Shown here: in pieces, positions 18,744-28,369 of the stretch
How the letters are laid out: each line of letters opens with the position of its first letter
Numbering within the stretch: the first letter of the stretch is position 1
Source of the DNA: Crateriforma spongiae
GTDB taxonomy: Bacteria > Planctomycetota > Planctomycetia > Pirellulales > Pirellulaceae
Length of the DNA stretch: 64,000 nucleotides
Reading direction: 5' to 3'
Assembly: GCF_012290005.1 (NCBI RefSeq)
Contig: NZ_JAAXMS010000007.1
Span: 350,836-414,835, forward strand
The notes under the pieces: model-generated
What the model was told of the DNA's origin: nothing
The model's database searches: none
What the model saw: only the letters and a program-made list of their open reading frames with translations
Program-made: the position numbers and the translations under genes

Positions 18744-20600
18744 TCACTCCACGGTGACGCTTTTCGCCAGATTGCGTGGCTTATCAACGTCACAACCCCG
18801 CAAAAGCGCAATGTGGTAGGACAATAGTTGGAGGGGGACGATCGACACGATCGGCTGGGTCAGCCCGGGGGCATCGGGGATCGTGATAACGTCATCGGCG
18901 ATCTTTTGGACCTGCGGATCGTCCTGGCTTGCGATCGCAATGATCGGGCCGCCGCGGGCTTTGACCTCTTCCATGTTGGCCACGACTTTGTCGTAGGTCG
19001 TGCCTTTGGGGACGATGAAGACACTGGGCGTGTGTTCGTCGACCAAGGCGATCGGCCCGTGTTTCATCTCGGCCGCCGGATAACCCTCGGCGTGGATGTA
19101 ACTGATTTCTTTCAGCTTCAACGCGCCTTCCAAGGCGGTCGGGAAATTGTATTGCCGACCGAGGTACAGGAACGTGGACGCCTCGTGGTACTTGGCCGCG
19201 ATTTCTTTGACGGTGGCATCACAGCGCAACGCTTCGGCGACTGCGTTGGGCAGCATCCGCAATTCTTCGATGATGCGTTGACCGCTTTCAAAGCTCAGGT
19301 GACGCATCCGTCCGAAGTACAACGCCAGCATGGCCAAGACACAACACTGTGATGTGTAGGCTTTGGTGCTGGCCACACCGATTTCCGGACCCGCGTGCAA
19401 GTAGATGCCGCCGTCGGCCGCTTGGGCGATGCTACTGCCGACGACGTTGTTGATGGCCAGCGTCCGGTGCCCTTTGCGTTTGGTTTCACGGATCGCTGCC
19501 AAGGTATCGGCGGTTTCACCGCTTTGGGTGATCCCGAACACCAACGTGTCATTTTCGATCGGCGGGTTGCGGTACCGCAGTTCACTGGCGTATTCAACCG
19601 ACACGGGAATCCGTGCCAATTCTTCGATCATGTATTCGCCGACCAGCGCGCTGTGCCAACTGGTACCACAGCCGGTCAGAATGATTCGACGGACGGTTCG
19701 GATCTGTTGCGGCGTCATGTTCAGACCGCCGAAGACCGCCGTCGCGTTTTCGTCATCCAGGCGACCACGCATCGCGTTGCGCAGCGATTCGGGTTGCTCG
19801 TGGATTTCTTTCAGCATGTAGTGCGGGAAACCCGCCAGATCGACATCGTTGCTTTCCACGCTTAGCGGTTGAATGTCGACGCGGATCTTGCCCTGGTCCT
19901 TATGCAGGACCGAAAAGCCGTCCTTGGTCAGGACCGCGACTTGGTGATCGGCCAAGTACACGATGCGGTCGGTGCGCCCGGCGATGGGCGATGCGTCACT
20001 GGCGACAAAGAATTCACCCCGTCCCACGCCCAGTACCAACGGCGATCCAAAACGTGCCGCGACCATCAAACCGGGACGTTCACGAAACAGAACCGCCAGG
20101 CCATAGGTTCCCCGCAGTTGTGCAATCGCCCATTGAACCGCGGTGACGTACTTGGTGTTGGGCTGATCGGGATTGTCGGGCGTGACCTTCAAGCCTTCGG
20201 CGATCAAATGCGCGATGACTTCGCTGTCGGTTGCCGATTTGAATGCATACCCTTTGGCGGTCAGCTGATCTTTCAGTTCTTGAAAGTTTTCGATCACACC
20301 GTTGTGGACCAAGACCACTTCACCGTCGCCACCGATGTGTGGGTGCGCGTTGGTCTCGGTCGGCGGACCGTGTGTGGCCCAGCGGGTGTGCCCCAGCCCC
20401 ACAACGCCGGATCGCGGTGTCGGTCCCAGGCGATCGGCAAGGGCTTGGATCCGCCCCACGGCGCGGGTCACATGAATCGATTCACCGCAGTGGATGGCGA
20501 CACCCGAACTGTCATACCCGCGGTATTCCAACCGACGCAGACCGTCGACCAAAAAAGGTTCGGCATCCGTCGCGCCGACATATCCAACGATCCCACACAT
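18744..20600 (-). CDS. glmS: glutamine--fructose-6-phosphate aminotransferase (isomerizing)
   Basis: A 618-residue enzyme of standard length that makes glucosamine-6-phosphate from fructose-6-phosphate and glutamine, the entry step to UDP-GlcNAc. The N-terminal Ntn glutaminase begins MCGIVGYVG with catalytic Cys2 and carries LEYRGYDSSG, GLGHTRWATHG and LVHNGVIENF. Two SIS domains follow (ILTGCGTSWHSALVG and FGITQSGETADT, then FLYLGRQYNFPTALEGALKLKE), ending with the usual DVDKPRNLAKSVTVE. Many planctomycetes lack classical peptidoglycan genes or keep only part of them, so the product may also feed other glycans. No glmS ribozyme-like leader was recognised in the 59 bp upstream. Confidence 0.97.
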   Translation of the reverse strand: MCGIVGYVGATDAEPFLVDGLRRLEYRGYDSSGVAIHCGESIHVTRAVGRIQALADRLGPTPRSGVVGLGHTRWATHGPPTETNAHPHIGGDGEVVLVHNGVIENFQELKDQLTAKGYAFKSATDSEVIAHLIAEGLKVTPDNPDQPNTKYVTAVQWAIAQLRGTYGLAVLFRERPGLMVAARFGSPLVLGVGRGEFFVASDASPIAGRTDRIVYLADHQVAVLTKDGFSVLHKDQGKIRVDIQPLSVESNDVDLAGFPHYMLKEIHEQPESLRNAMRGRLDDENATAVFGGLNMTPQQIRTVRRIILTGCGTSWHSALVGEYMIEELARIPVSVEYASELRYRNPPIENDTLVFGITQSGETADTLAAIRETKRKGHRTLAINNVVGSSIAQAADGGIYLHAGPEIGVASTKAYTSQCCVLAMLALYFGRMRHLSFESGQRIIEELRMLPNAVAEALRCDATVKEIAAKYHEASTFLYLGRQYNFPTALEGALKLKEISYIHAEGYPAAEMKHGPIALVDEHTPSVFIVPKGTTYDKVVANMEEVKARGGPIIAIASQDDPQVQKIADDVITIPDAPGLTQPIVSIVPLQLLSYHIALLRGCDVDKPRNLAKSVTVE

Positions 20601-20659
20601 GGTTGGTGATATCCCGTGGTGAAAAGAGTGCTTTGGTCCAAGGCGTGCCGCAGCGGTGA

Positions 20660-21355
20660 TCAGGCGGCACGTTTCGATGCGTCGCCACCACCGTTAACTT
20701 CTACCCAATCGTTTCCCACGTCGGCAAGCCATAGCGATGCGTCCGAAGCCAGCTTTGCGGTCAGCTTCTTCGCATCTTCACCGGCGTGAAAATTTTGGGA
20801 ATCCAAAATGACATCACACTGGCCCAGTGAGTGTGCGACCCGCGTTAGCCCCAAGGTCGTCGGCATCGGGAACAGACGCGGCTGAATTCCCAGTCCACGA
20901 ATCTGGCGGTGAAAGTCTTTCAGCGTCAGATCGCTGCCGCCCATTTCGAACGTGTCGACGCCGCAATAGGTGATCGATTCGGCGGGAATCGTTTGCATCA
21001 GCGTCGACAGAACCGCTTCGGCACGCTGGCCATCACCGACGCCGATTTCCAAGACTCGCAGGGTGGCGGGCGTTTCCGCTTTGACCCACTTGCGGAGCTT
21101 CTTGCAAAGCACGCTGTGACGGCTTTGAGCCGCGCGAATGGATTTGGTGACCGCCTTGGTTTTCGGTTTTGCCGGTTGCGGTTGTGAAACCGCGACGTCG
21201 GTGCGATCGCCGATCGCGCGGGCGTCGGCCCCGCGTTCAGCGGTCGGAGCCGCTTTGGAAGTCACAACCGCTGCTTCCGCCGGCCTGGCGGCCGAGGACG
21301 CCGATTCCGGTACATCGGTTTTGCGGAAATAGTTCCAGATCTTCAACAGCGACAT
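20660..21355 (-). CDS. hypothetical protein with methyltransferase-like fold
   Basis: A 231-residue protein starting at ATG 21355 (MSLLKIWNYFRKTD). The first 85 residues are Ala/Pro-rich and probably disordered. The rest contains VLEIGVGDGQRAEAVLSTL, a motif-I-like glycine loop, followed by ITYCGVDTFEMG, which resembles the acidic SAM-binding strand, and CDVILDSQNF. This suggests a class I methyltransferase fold, but the usual catalytic motif IV is not evident, so activity is uncertain. It lies just upstream of glmS on the same strand (59-bp gap) and may share its transcript. Confidence 0.55.
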   Translation of the reverse strand: MSLLKIWNYFRKTDVPESASSAARPAEAAVVTSKAAPTAERGADARAIGDRTDVAVSQPQPAKPKTKAVTKSIRAAQSRHSVLCKKLRKWVKAETPATLRVLEIGVGDGQRAEAVLSTLMQTIPAESITYCGVDTFEMGGSDLTLKDFHRQIRGLGIQPRLFPMPTTLGLTRVAHSLGQCDVILDSQNFHAGEDAKKLTAKLASDASLWLADVGNDWVEVNGGGDASKRAA

Positions 21356-21602
21356 CGCCTGATTACTCCACAAATCCCAACGAACAGCAGTTGCAAAGGA
21401 AACCGAATGCGGGACGGGCCGACTTGGATCCTGAAACCATGCGGTATGGCAAGTCGGCGGGGTCCGGTTTTGACGGATTCAATCATTGAATCGGACATGC
21501 CGGCCGGCGGAGTCGATCGGATCTGGCGAAGGTCCGGTTAGGAAACTTTTGCACGACTGTGCGTCCTACGTTTTCGTGAACAGTCCGCCTTCGGCGCGTC
21601 TG

Positions 21603-21616
21603 CCTATCGCGATAGG
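21603..21616. promoter_or_regulatory. perfect 14-bp palindrome upstream of the subtilase gene
   Basis: CCTATCGCGATAGG is a complete dyad 42 bp before the subtilase GTG start, within the 303-bp divergent gap 21356-21658. Its position suits an operator or a leader hairpin. No further copies were noticed. Nothing else was recognised in the gap. Confidence 0.4.
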
Positions 21617-21658
21617 TGGGGCACGCCGCCACCGCGCCCAACGCCCCTGCAGATCGCC

Positions 21659-23887
21659 GTGACGCGAAAATCACAGACTCCTTCCCGCCGATTGCCGCTG
21701 GCCCTGCTTCCCACGACCGATGGGATCCGCCAGTGTGAAACCCGGCTGGCGTTTTCGGCCAGCCTGGCGGCGGCGGCCACGGCCGACCTGATTCAAGACG
21801 GACTAGGGTCACACGATGTGTCCGACGTTCCATTGCCGATGGATTCGTCAGGCACCCTGTCACCGGCGTCCGATCATTCCCTTTTGGATCAAGCGGCTGA
21901 CCTTCGTGATACGTACGGTCTGACCGGCGACGGCCAGACCATCGCGGTGATCGACAGCGGCATCGCTTGGGATCACGAAGCGTTTACCTCGCCGGGCCAA
22001 GGCGTCGGGATCGGGCCGGGGTATCGAGTTGTCGGCGGATGGGATTTTGCCGAAGACGACGCGGACCCATATGACGATGGGCCTGCCGGGTACCACGGCA
22101 CTCATGTCGCGGGTTTGTTGGCCGGGCAGAGTTCTGAATTATCAGGGATGGCACCGGAAGCAGATTTGGTGGCCCTGCGCGTCTTCGACGATTCCGGAGC
22201 GGGCAGTCTGGAGTGGATCGAATCGGCACTTCGTTGGGTCCACGATTCCCAGAACGATTTCGAGCACCCGATCACGACGGTGAACCTGTCGATCGGCGCT
22301 GCGCTGAACGATGCAAATCGCGACTACGCCATTGGCATTCTGGAAGACGAACTGCAGCTATTGCACGATGACGGAATCTTGGTCTTCGCTGCTGCCGGAA
22401 ACTACTACGCCAACGATGAAATCACGCCGGGGACCACGGACTTGCTGTATCCGGCATCCAGCCCCAACGTGATCGCTGTAACGTCCATCGATGACGGTGG
22501 GCAAATCAGTGATTTCGCACAGCGGGAAAGCGGCATCTTAGCGGCACCGGGTGAAGGCCAAGGCAGCGCCGTGCCCGATCACGTCTTCGGTTGGGATGGC
22601 ACCGTCGACGACTATGCCGCACTAAGCGGGACCAGCATGGCGACGCCCCAAGTTGCGGCAGCGACGGTTCTGATTCGCGAAGCCATGATCGCATCCGGTC
22701 TGGAACCGACGGCCGATGATGTCCTGCAGCGATTACGAGATCATGCATCGGAGCATCAAGACGCCGAAACAGGGTTGACCTATTACTCGATCGATTTGCA
22801 GTCGGCGCTAGACGGTCTGCAACCTTCTGGCGGTTCACACCAAGGCGATGATGGTGGCGAAGGTGAAACAGCGGTATCGGCTAGCCAAGTCACGACGGAT
22901 CATCAGTCACAGCAATTCTCGTTGGACTTGCGCGACGGGATGTCATTGAATGTCCGAAACCACGACGGATCGGAGCAGGCGTACTTGCTGACCGATCAAG
23001 ACGGCCAGATCTTTTTAGATGCCGCAGGCGGTTCGGACCGATTGGAAATTCTGGGATCCGTCGGTAGCGAGCGATTGCGGTTATCGGCGGACCCGAATTC
23101 CGATGTGGAAAGCCGGTTGATCGCCGGCGGCGTCGAAATCGTTTTACGCGGTTTTGAAGACGTCCAGTTCGAGGGAGGCGGCGGATCGGATCGTGCGACC
23201 CTGTACGATTCCAGCGGTGATGATTTGCTGGAATCGCGCAGCGGCGACGCGGTGTTGTCCGGCGTGGGGTTTCGTTTTGATGTGCGCGACGTCGTTCGCA
23301 CCTACGTGCACGCGACCGCCGGCGGAAACGATGCCGCGTATCTGTACGATTCTGATGGCGATGACACACTGGTGGTGCAGCCTGGATTCACCAGTTTGCG
23401 TGGAACCGATTCGTCGGGCGCTAGCCTGTTTCAGTCGGCGTACGGTTTTGAATCGGTTTCGGCCTACGCAACGGCGGGCGGTCATGACACCGCGGAACTG
23501 TACGACAGTGTTGGCGACGATGTCCTGTCAATTTCACCCACACGCAGCATGGTCAGCAGCGGTGGTTACCAGGTCAGCGCACGTTATTTTGAAAACGTCA
23601 CGGCGGAATCCGCCAGCGGCGGCACCGACATTGCCAAGATCTATTCCAACGAATCAGAAAGTCAGTGGCATGTTGCCGCGGGACTGACGCAATGGACGTC
23701 CGTCGACGGTGCGACACGGATCGCACGCGGATTCGACCGTGTGGATGCGTTCGAAAATTTTCAACCGGTGTCGTTGCCGCTGGGCTTCACGCCTCAAGCG
23801 GCACCAGTCCCATTGGATGTCAGCGATCAAGACGATGAACGCTTTGAAGATGCCACCCGCCGCGTCTTTGAACAGCTGGGCTTTTGA
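21659..23887 (+). CDS. extracellular S8 subtilisin-like serine protease with C-terminal repeats
   Basis: A 742-residue protein beginning at GTG. The N-terminus (RQCETRLAFSASLAAAA) resembles the short conserved segment found at the start of many large secreted planctomycete proteins instead of a classic signal peptide. The S8 catalytic triad is complete: Asp in TIAVIDSGIAWDH, His in YHGTHVAGLLAG, Ser in LSGTSMATPQVA. The oxyanion Asn lies in FAAAGNYYAND. After an acidic linker (about residue 400), the C-terminal half repeats a unit of about 50 residues centred on LYDSxGDD (about residues 515, 562, 614; degenerate at 661). This resembles Ca-binding or beta-sandwich repeats of adhesive exoproteins. 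It probably degrades extracellular protein or processes surface proteins. It converges with recJ. Confidence 0.87.
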   Translation: MTRKSQTPSRRLPLALLPTTDGIRQCETRLAFSASLAAAATADLIQDGLGSHDVSDVPLPMDSSGTLSPASDHSLLDQAADLRDTYGLTGDGQTIAVIDSGIAWDHEAFTSPGQGVGIGPGYRVVGGWDFAEDDADPYDDGPAGYHGTHVAGLLAGQSSELSGMAPEADLVALRVFDDSGAGSLEWIESALRWVHDSQNDFEHPITTVNLSIGAALNDANRDYAIGILEDELQLLHDDGILVFAAAGNYYANDEITPGTTDLLYPASSPNVIAVTSIDDGGQISDFAQRESGILAAPGEGQGSAVPDHVFGWDGTVDDYAALSGTSMATPQVAAATVLIREAMIASGLEPTADDVLQRLRDHASEHQDAETGLTYYSIDLQSALDGLQPSGGSHQGDDGGEGETAVSASQVTTDHQSQQFSLDLRDGMSLNVRNHDGSEQAYLLTDQDGQIFLDAAGGSDRLEILGSVGSERLRLSADPNSDVESRLIAGGVEIVLRGFEDVQFEGGGGSDRATLYDSSGDDLLESRSGDAVLSGVGFRFDVRDVVRTYVHATAGGNDAAYLYDSDGDDTLVVQPGFTSLRGTDSSGASLFQSAYGFESVSAYATAGGHDTAELYDSVGDDVLSISPTRSMVSSGGYQVSARYFENVTAESASGGTDIAKIYSNESESQWHVAAGLTQWTSVDGATRIARGFDRVDAFENFQPVSLPLGFTPQAAPVPLDVSDQDDERFEDATRRVFEQLGF

Positions 23888-23980
23888 AATCAGGGCAACG
23901 CGTGGTGATCGCCCGTCTGCTTTCACAGTGGCCTGGTCAATCTGCGACCTGACCAATCTGTGACCTAAATGATCGCCAGC

Positions 23981-25741
23981 TTAGACCGGGGCATAGGTCT
24001 CCGACGGTCTCCAGTCGACCAGTTGAACTTCGACGTTTCGATAGCCACGGAATTCATTGATCACCGGGCGAAAGGCGACTTCGATTGGACCTTCGCAAGC
24101 GTTAAGCTCGTCGCACCAATCACCACAGCCGAACGCGACACCGCGGATGGTGCGTTCCCCCTGTCGCAGCGTCACCGTCAAGTGTCGATCGCCGCCACCC
24201 ATTCGTCGTGCGGGCTGGTCCAAGCGGATGTCGCGAGCCATCAAGATCGGACGTGGATTGCCGGCACCGAACGGCGCCATCATGTCGATGTGCTTCATCG
24301 TTTCCAGCGTCAACTGCGTCAGCGGGGCTTCGGCGTCGATCACGATCTCCGGTGTAACATCGCGTTCGGACCATTGCCGGGCGACCGCTTCACAAAAGTC
24401 GCCGCGAAAGGCATCGATTTGACGTTCTTCGATGGTGATGCCCGCCGCCGCTTGGTGGCCGCCGAAACGCACCAATCGTTCGCTGCAATTGGACAACGCT
24501 TCATGCAAATCGATATTGGTGCCGCCCACGCGCCCGCTGCCGACCGCTTCCCCGCGACCGGCGGAATCCATGGAAATCACAATCACGGGTTTGGCGTACT
24601 TGTCGCTCAGGCGACCGGCGACAATCCCGATGACGCCTTGATGCCATCCCACGCCGTTCAGCACCAATGCCGCATCATTTTCGCCATCAAACTGGTCGGC
24701 GATCTGCTTGTTCGCCGCCAGATAAACGCTTCGCTGTAACGATTCCCTTGTGCCGTTCAATTGGTCCAGATACTCGGCCAGTGCGGCGATGCGATCGGGA
24801 TCCGTTGCGGTCATCAATTCCACGGCCAACTGTGCTTGTCCTAACCGTCCCGCCGCGTTCAACCGAGGTGCCAGGGTGTAGGACACATTTTCGGTCGTCA
24901 TCGTGCTGCCGCGGTCCAATCCATTGCGGCGAATGATTTCTGCCAAGCCCGGACGCGGGCGATTCTTCAGGACTTTCAATCCGTGTTCGACCAGGATCCG
25001 GTTCTCGTCCAACAGCGGCACAACATCCGCGATCGTTCCGATGGCTGCCAATCCCAGCGAATCCATCAGAAAGTTTTTCATCCGGTCGCTGACTTTCTTG
25101 GCACCGCAGTGAGCCTGGCAGAGTGACCATGCCAATTTGAAGGCAACGCCGGCCCCGCACAATTCACCAAAGGGATATGCGGTGCCAGGCAATCGAGGAT
25201 GGACGATCGCATCGGCATCGGGCAATTGGTCGTCCATCTGGTGGTGATCAGTGATCACCAAGCCGACACCAAGTTCCTTGCACAATTCGGCGCAAGTGAC
25301 GCTGGTCACGCCGCAATCGACGGAGACGATCAGTCGCTTTCCGCGATCGGCAAGTTTCCGAATCGCATCGGCGTTCAACCCATAGCCGTCTTCCAGGCGG
25401 TTGGGGATGTGATAGCTGACGCGGGCCCCGATCAGATTCAGACAGTTGACCAAGATGGCGGTTCCGGTCATTCCGTCGGCGTCATAGTCACCGTAAACGA
25501 CGATGGGTTCATCATTTTTGACCGACCGCATGATCCGCTCGGTCGCTTCGGCGATCCCGGGCAGCCCGTCAGGATCGCGCAGCCCGGAAAGCCGCGTGTC
25601 CAAGAATTGCTTGGCCGCGTCTCCATCGTAGATGCCGCGGCTGACCATCAATTGGGCCACCACGGCGGGCAGTCGGGCAGAATTTGCGAGTCGTTGTACG
25701 CGTGCGGAATCGTGCGGGACCACACGCCAAGCTCGTTTCAT
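23981..25741 (-). CDS. recJ: single-stranded-DNA-specific exonuclease RecJ
   Basis: A 586-residue DHH-family 5'-3' exonuclease used in recombination and mismatch repair. Visible motifs are VVYGDYDADGMTGTAILV (motif I), LIVSVDCGVTS, the DHH core VITDHHQMDDQLPDADAIVHP, and GAGVAFKLAWSL. The DHHA1 domain follows with RFGGHQAAAGITIEE, then the C-terminal OB-fold part (MAPFGAGNPRPILMARD). Length and order match bacterial RecJ. It is followed on the same strand direction from rpmG by a 75-bp gap, so the two could be co-transcribed with rpmG first. Confidence 0.95.
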   Translation of the reverse strand: MKRAWRVVPHDSARVQRLANSARLPAVVAQLMVSRGIYDGDAAKQFLDTRLSGLRDPDGLPGIAEATERIMRSVKNDEPIVVYGDYDADGMTGTAILVNCLNLIGARVSYHIPNRLEDGYGLNADAIRKLADRGKRLIVSVDCGVTSVTCAELCKELGVGLVITDHHQMDDQLPDADAIVHPRLPGTAYPFGELCGAGVAFKLAWSLCQAHCGAKKVSDRMKNFLMDSLGLAAIGTIADVVPLLDENRILVEHGLKVLKNRPRPGLAEIIRRNGLDRGSTMTTENVSYTLAPRLNAAGRLGQAQLAVELMTATDPDRIAALAEYLDQLNGTRESLQRSVYLAANKQIADQFDGENDAALVLNGVGWHQGVIGIVAGRLSDKYAKPVIVISMDSAGRGEAVGSGRVGGTNIDLHEALSNCSERLVRFGGHQAAAGITIEERQIDAFRGDFCEAVARQWSERDVTPEIVIDAEAPLTQLTLETMKHIDMMAPFGAGNPRPILMARDIRLDQPARRMGGGDRHLTVTLRQGERTIRGVAFGCGDWCDELNACEGPIEVAFRPVINEFRGYRNVEVQLVDWRPSETYAPV

Positions 25742-25816
25742 CCTTGATCACTCCGACCGCCAAGATTCCAAACGCACCGTGACAAGCGTTCGCCATCGAT
25801 GCGTAAGGATGCTGAA

Positions 25817-25981
25817 CTATTTCTTCTTTTCGACGTGCCAGGTGTGCTTGCGCAGCGAAGCGTTGTACTTCTTCAAACGCAGCTTTTCGCCACCGGGCTT
25901 ACGCTTCAGCGAATAGTTGTACTGGCCGGTTTCTTCGCAGACCAGAAAAATGGTCTCTGCTTTCTTCTTGCTCTTCGCCAT
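25817..25981 (-). CDS. rpmG: 50S ribosomal protein L33
   Basis: A 54-residue protein. Translation of the minus strand gives MAKSKKKAETIFLVCEETGQ, then YNYSLKRKPGGEKLRLKKYN and a Lys-rich end (EKKK), clearly bL33. Only one cysteine remains (C15), so the four-cysteine zinc ribbon of C+ forms is lost and this is a C- (zinc-independent) type. It binds 23S rRNA near the E site. It is the first gene before recJ on the minus strand. Confidence 0.93.
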   Translation of the reverse strand: MAKSKKKAETIFLVCEETGQYNYSLKRKPGGEKLRLKKYNASLRKHTWHVEKKK

Positions 25982-26021
25982 AGGACGGGAAAATCGGGGG
26001 AATGGGATGGGGGAAGCCGAT

Positions 26022-26084
26022 CCGGCAAGACCGCGAATAGTGCGTGGGCCGAATCAATGGATCGATCATTGGCCGCCTTGCCGG
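26022..26084. promoter_or_regulatory. nested inverted repeats between rpmG and the M41 peptidase gene
   Basis: CCGGCAAG (26022-26029) pairs with CTTGCCGG (26077-26084). Between them CAATG-N7-CATTG forms a smaller dyad around ATCGAT. The block starts about 40 bp upstream of the rpmG start in a 279-bp divergent region. It may be a leader structure of the ribosomal protein transcript or an operator. Confidence 0.35.
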
Positions 26085-26260
26085 CAGCAGATCAAAGCGG
26101 CACAGTATGCCTGACACGGTGGTGGTTCAGCAAGCCGAAATGTTTCCCGGGCCTCTGTGGTCAGTCTCTTCGCACCGGCCGTTGGGCGTCCAATCGCTGA
26201 TTTTGCCACCCAAGGACAACCGCCCGAAAGTCAGGGGCCGCTGGAATTGGCGGCGGCGTC

Positions 26261-26761
26261 ATGGATTGCGAAGAAGAATTGTCCGCTTATCACGAGGCCG
26301 GGCATGCGGTCGTCGCCCACGCTTTGGGGGGTGAAATCGAGTCCGTCCAGCTGGGCGGCGAAGCGGATTCGTGGTTACCCGAACGGTTCGGCGATTGTCG
26401 TATCAACTGGGGCCCGGTCGATCCGAACGCGGATTTCCAGCGGCAACGCGAGATTGTTGCTTTGTTGGCCGGACCGGCCGCCGAAATGATTTACTCCGGT
26501 GGTGATGTTGATCCGTCCATGTTCGGACCCTGGGCGGCCGATTGGATGATGGCCCGGTCGATGGCCGTTGCCCTGACCGGGGACCCGCAGCGGGCACAGG
26601 CGATTTTGGTTCAGTCGCTGCAACAACTCGATCGAATCCTACGTCGCGACGATTGCTGGGCTGCTTTGGCAGAAATCGCCGATCAGCTTTTAACGCACGA
26701 GTTCGTCGATGGCGAAACTGTGCAACAGATCGTGGGGTTCTGGGGGCGATACGGTGGTTGA
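26261..26761 (+). CDS. stand-alone M41 (FtsH-type) metallopeptidase-like protein
   Basis: A 166-residue protein containing only the peptidase part of FtsH. The zinc-binding HExxH is at residues 11-15 (AYHEAGHAVVAHALGG), as in FtsH. A helical region with REIVALLAGPAAEMIYSGG corresponds to the FtsH segment that supplies the third metal ligand. FtsH is normally a membrane AAA protease of about 600 residues; here the membrane helices and ATPase are absent. It may act on unfolded or small substrates, or with a separate unfoldase. A signal peptide is not seen, so it is probably cytoplasmic. It converges with the protoporphyrinogen oxidase gene. Confidence 0.72.
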   Translation: MDCEEELSAYHEAGHAVVAHALGGEIESVQLGGEADSWLPERFGDCRINWGPVDPNADFQRQREIVALLAGPAAEMIYSGGDVDPSMFGPWAADWMMARSMAVALTGDPQRAQAILVQSLQQLDRILRRDDCWAALAEIADQLLTHEFVDGETVQQIVGFWGRYGG

Positions 26762-26820
26762 CCATCGGGCTTCGACCGGGGCACCGGTGAACCGGGCGGC
26801 CGCCGAGAAAAGCCTGTGAA

Positions 26821-28365
26821 TCAATGTTCGATCAGTTCACGTTTGGTTTCATCACCCATGGTTTCATCGCCCAGTTCGTTCCCGTTGTTTTCGTCCGGCT
26901 GTGATACGGATGAATCGCGTAGCTCCCAGACATCGGTGGGGGCTTCGGTCGCGGCCAAGATCTGTTGAGCCGCTCTTTTGCCGCTTTCAATGCAACTGGG
27001 CACGCCGACGCCGCCGTACGCACTGCCCGCGACGGTCAGTGTCGAAAAGGCAGCCAGGCGGTCGCGAATCTTTTGCACCCGCTGGTTGTGCCCGACGTGG
27101 TACTGCGGCATCGCGTGAACTTGGCGTTTGATGTGTCGCATCAACGGATCACCGCTGATACGCAGCGTCTTGCAAAGTTCCCAGTGTGCCAATTCCATCA
27201 GTTCCGAATCGGGCATCCGCAACAGGCCGCTTTGGCATGCGCCGCCGATAAACACCCGCATCAACACGCTGTCCTCGGGCGCCCGGCCTGGATATTTCAG
27301 GCTGGAAAAACTGCAAGACAAAATGAAGTGATCTTCGGCAATCGGAACGACAAACCCATACGAGTTCAACGGTTCGCCGACTTGGTCCAGCTTGTACGCA
27401 AGTGAGACCACCGCACAGCTGGCATACGGGATCTCCGCAATCTCATCCGCGGCATCGACATCAACCTTTGACAACAGTTGTGATGCCGGTCCCGCGGGTG
27501 CGGCGACAATGACCGAATCAAACTGTTCCCAAGGTTGTTTACCAGCATCGACTTGAAGCGACCAATGCATCCCGTCGCGAACGATGTCTGTCACGGGACT
27601 GTTCAAACGCAAGGTGCCCTCGGGAAGACTGGACACCAAGGCGTCGACCAACCGACTCATGCCGCCGTTCAGCGTCATGAACATGCTGTAGCGTGCACCA
27701 CGAGAGTTGGCGGTGGCTTTCGGTCTGGCTTTGCGCTCACGCAGCATGCCACGAATCAGGCTGCCGTACTGTTTTTCCATTTCCATGAAACGCGGCATCG
27801 TTGCTGCGACGCTTAGCCGATTGGGGTCCGCGGTATAGATTCCGCCGACCAGTGGTTGCACCAAGCGATCAAACATCTCTCGACCGAAACGTCGGCACAC
27901 GAAAGCCTGCAGGGACTCGTCTTCGACGTCTCGCCGACGCGGCAGAAAGTATTCAACGCCGCTGCGAAGTTTTCCCCAGGGGCTAAGAATCTTGGATGCC
28001 AGGATCGGCCAGATTCGTGACGGTGCCATCACGGTGAAACCCGCGGGAATCGGTTCCAGCTTTCCGCGACGCATCACCATCGCGCCTTCGCGTCCGGGTG
28101 TCGTGCCGACCAATTGATCGCCCAGGCCCAGTTGATGACAAAGCTTGACCGCAACCGGCGAAGTGGTGATGAAGTTGTCCGCGGCGCCTTCGATCAAGAA
28201 TCCATCTTGCCGAACGGTTTGGATGACACCGCCGGCACGATCACCCGATTCAAACACGGTGACTTTGACGTTGTTGCCGTTGGTAACCAATTCGTGGGCT
28301 GCGGCCAGGCCAGTCATGCCACCGCCGATGACGGCGATGCGTTTGGGAGCTTTGGATTGCGTCAT
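26821..28365 (-). CDS. hemY: protoporphyrinogen oxidase (HemY/PPOX type)
   Basis: A 514-residue FAD enzyme that oxidises protoporphyrinogen IX (or coproporphyrinogen III) in haem synthesis. The dinucleotide-binding N-terminus is RIAVIGGGMTGLAAAHEL, followed by VFESGDRAGGVIQTVRQDGF and EGAADNFI, standard for PPOX. The central part has PLVGGIYTADPNRLS, and the C-terminal flavin contact is GSAYGGVGVPSCIESGKRAA. The last 40 residues are an acidic extension. Its start lies 4 bp after the stop of the upstream radical SAM gene, so both form one operon. Confidence 0.94.
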   Translation of the reverse strand: MTQSKAPKRIAVIGGGMTGLAAAHELVTNGNNVKVTVFESGDRAGGVIQTVRQDGFLIEGAADNFITTSPVAVKLCHQLGLGDQLVGTTPGREGAMVMRRGKLEPIPAGFTVMAPSRIWPILASKILSPWGKLRSGVEYFLPRRRDVEDESLQAFVCRRFGREMFDRLVQPLVGGIYTADPNRLSVAATMPRFMEMEKQYGSLIRGMLRERKARPKATANSRGARYSMFMTLNGGMSRLVDALVSSLPEGTLRLNSPVTDIVRDGMHWSLQVDAGKQPWEQFDSVIVAAPAGPASQLLSKVDVDAADEIAEIPYASCAVVSLAYKLDQVGEPLNSYGFVVPIAEDHFILSCSFSSLKYPGRAPEDSVLMRVFIGGACQSGLLRMPDSELMELAHWELCKTLRISGDPLMRHIKRQVHAMPQYHVGHNQRVQKIRDRLAAFSTLTVAGSAYGGVGVPSCIESGKRAAQQILAATEAPTDVWELRDSSVSQPDENNGNELGDETMGDETKRELIEH

Positions 28366-28369
28366 GGAT

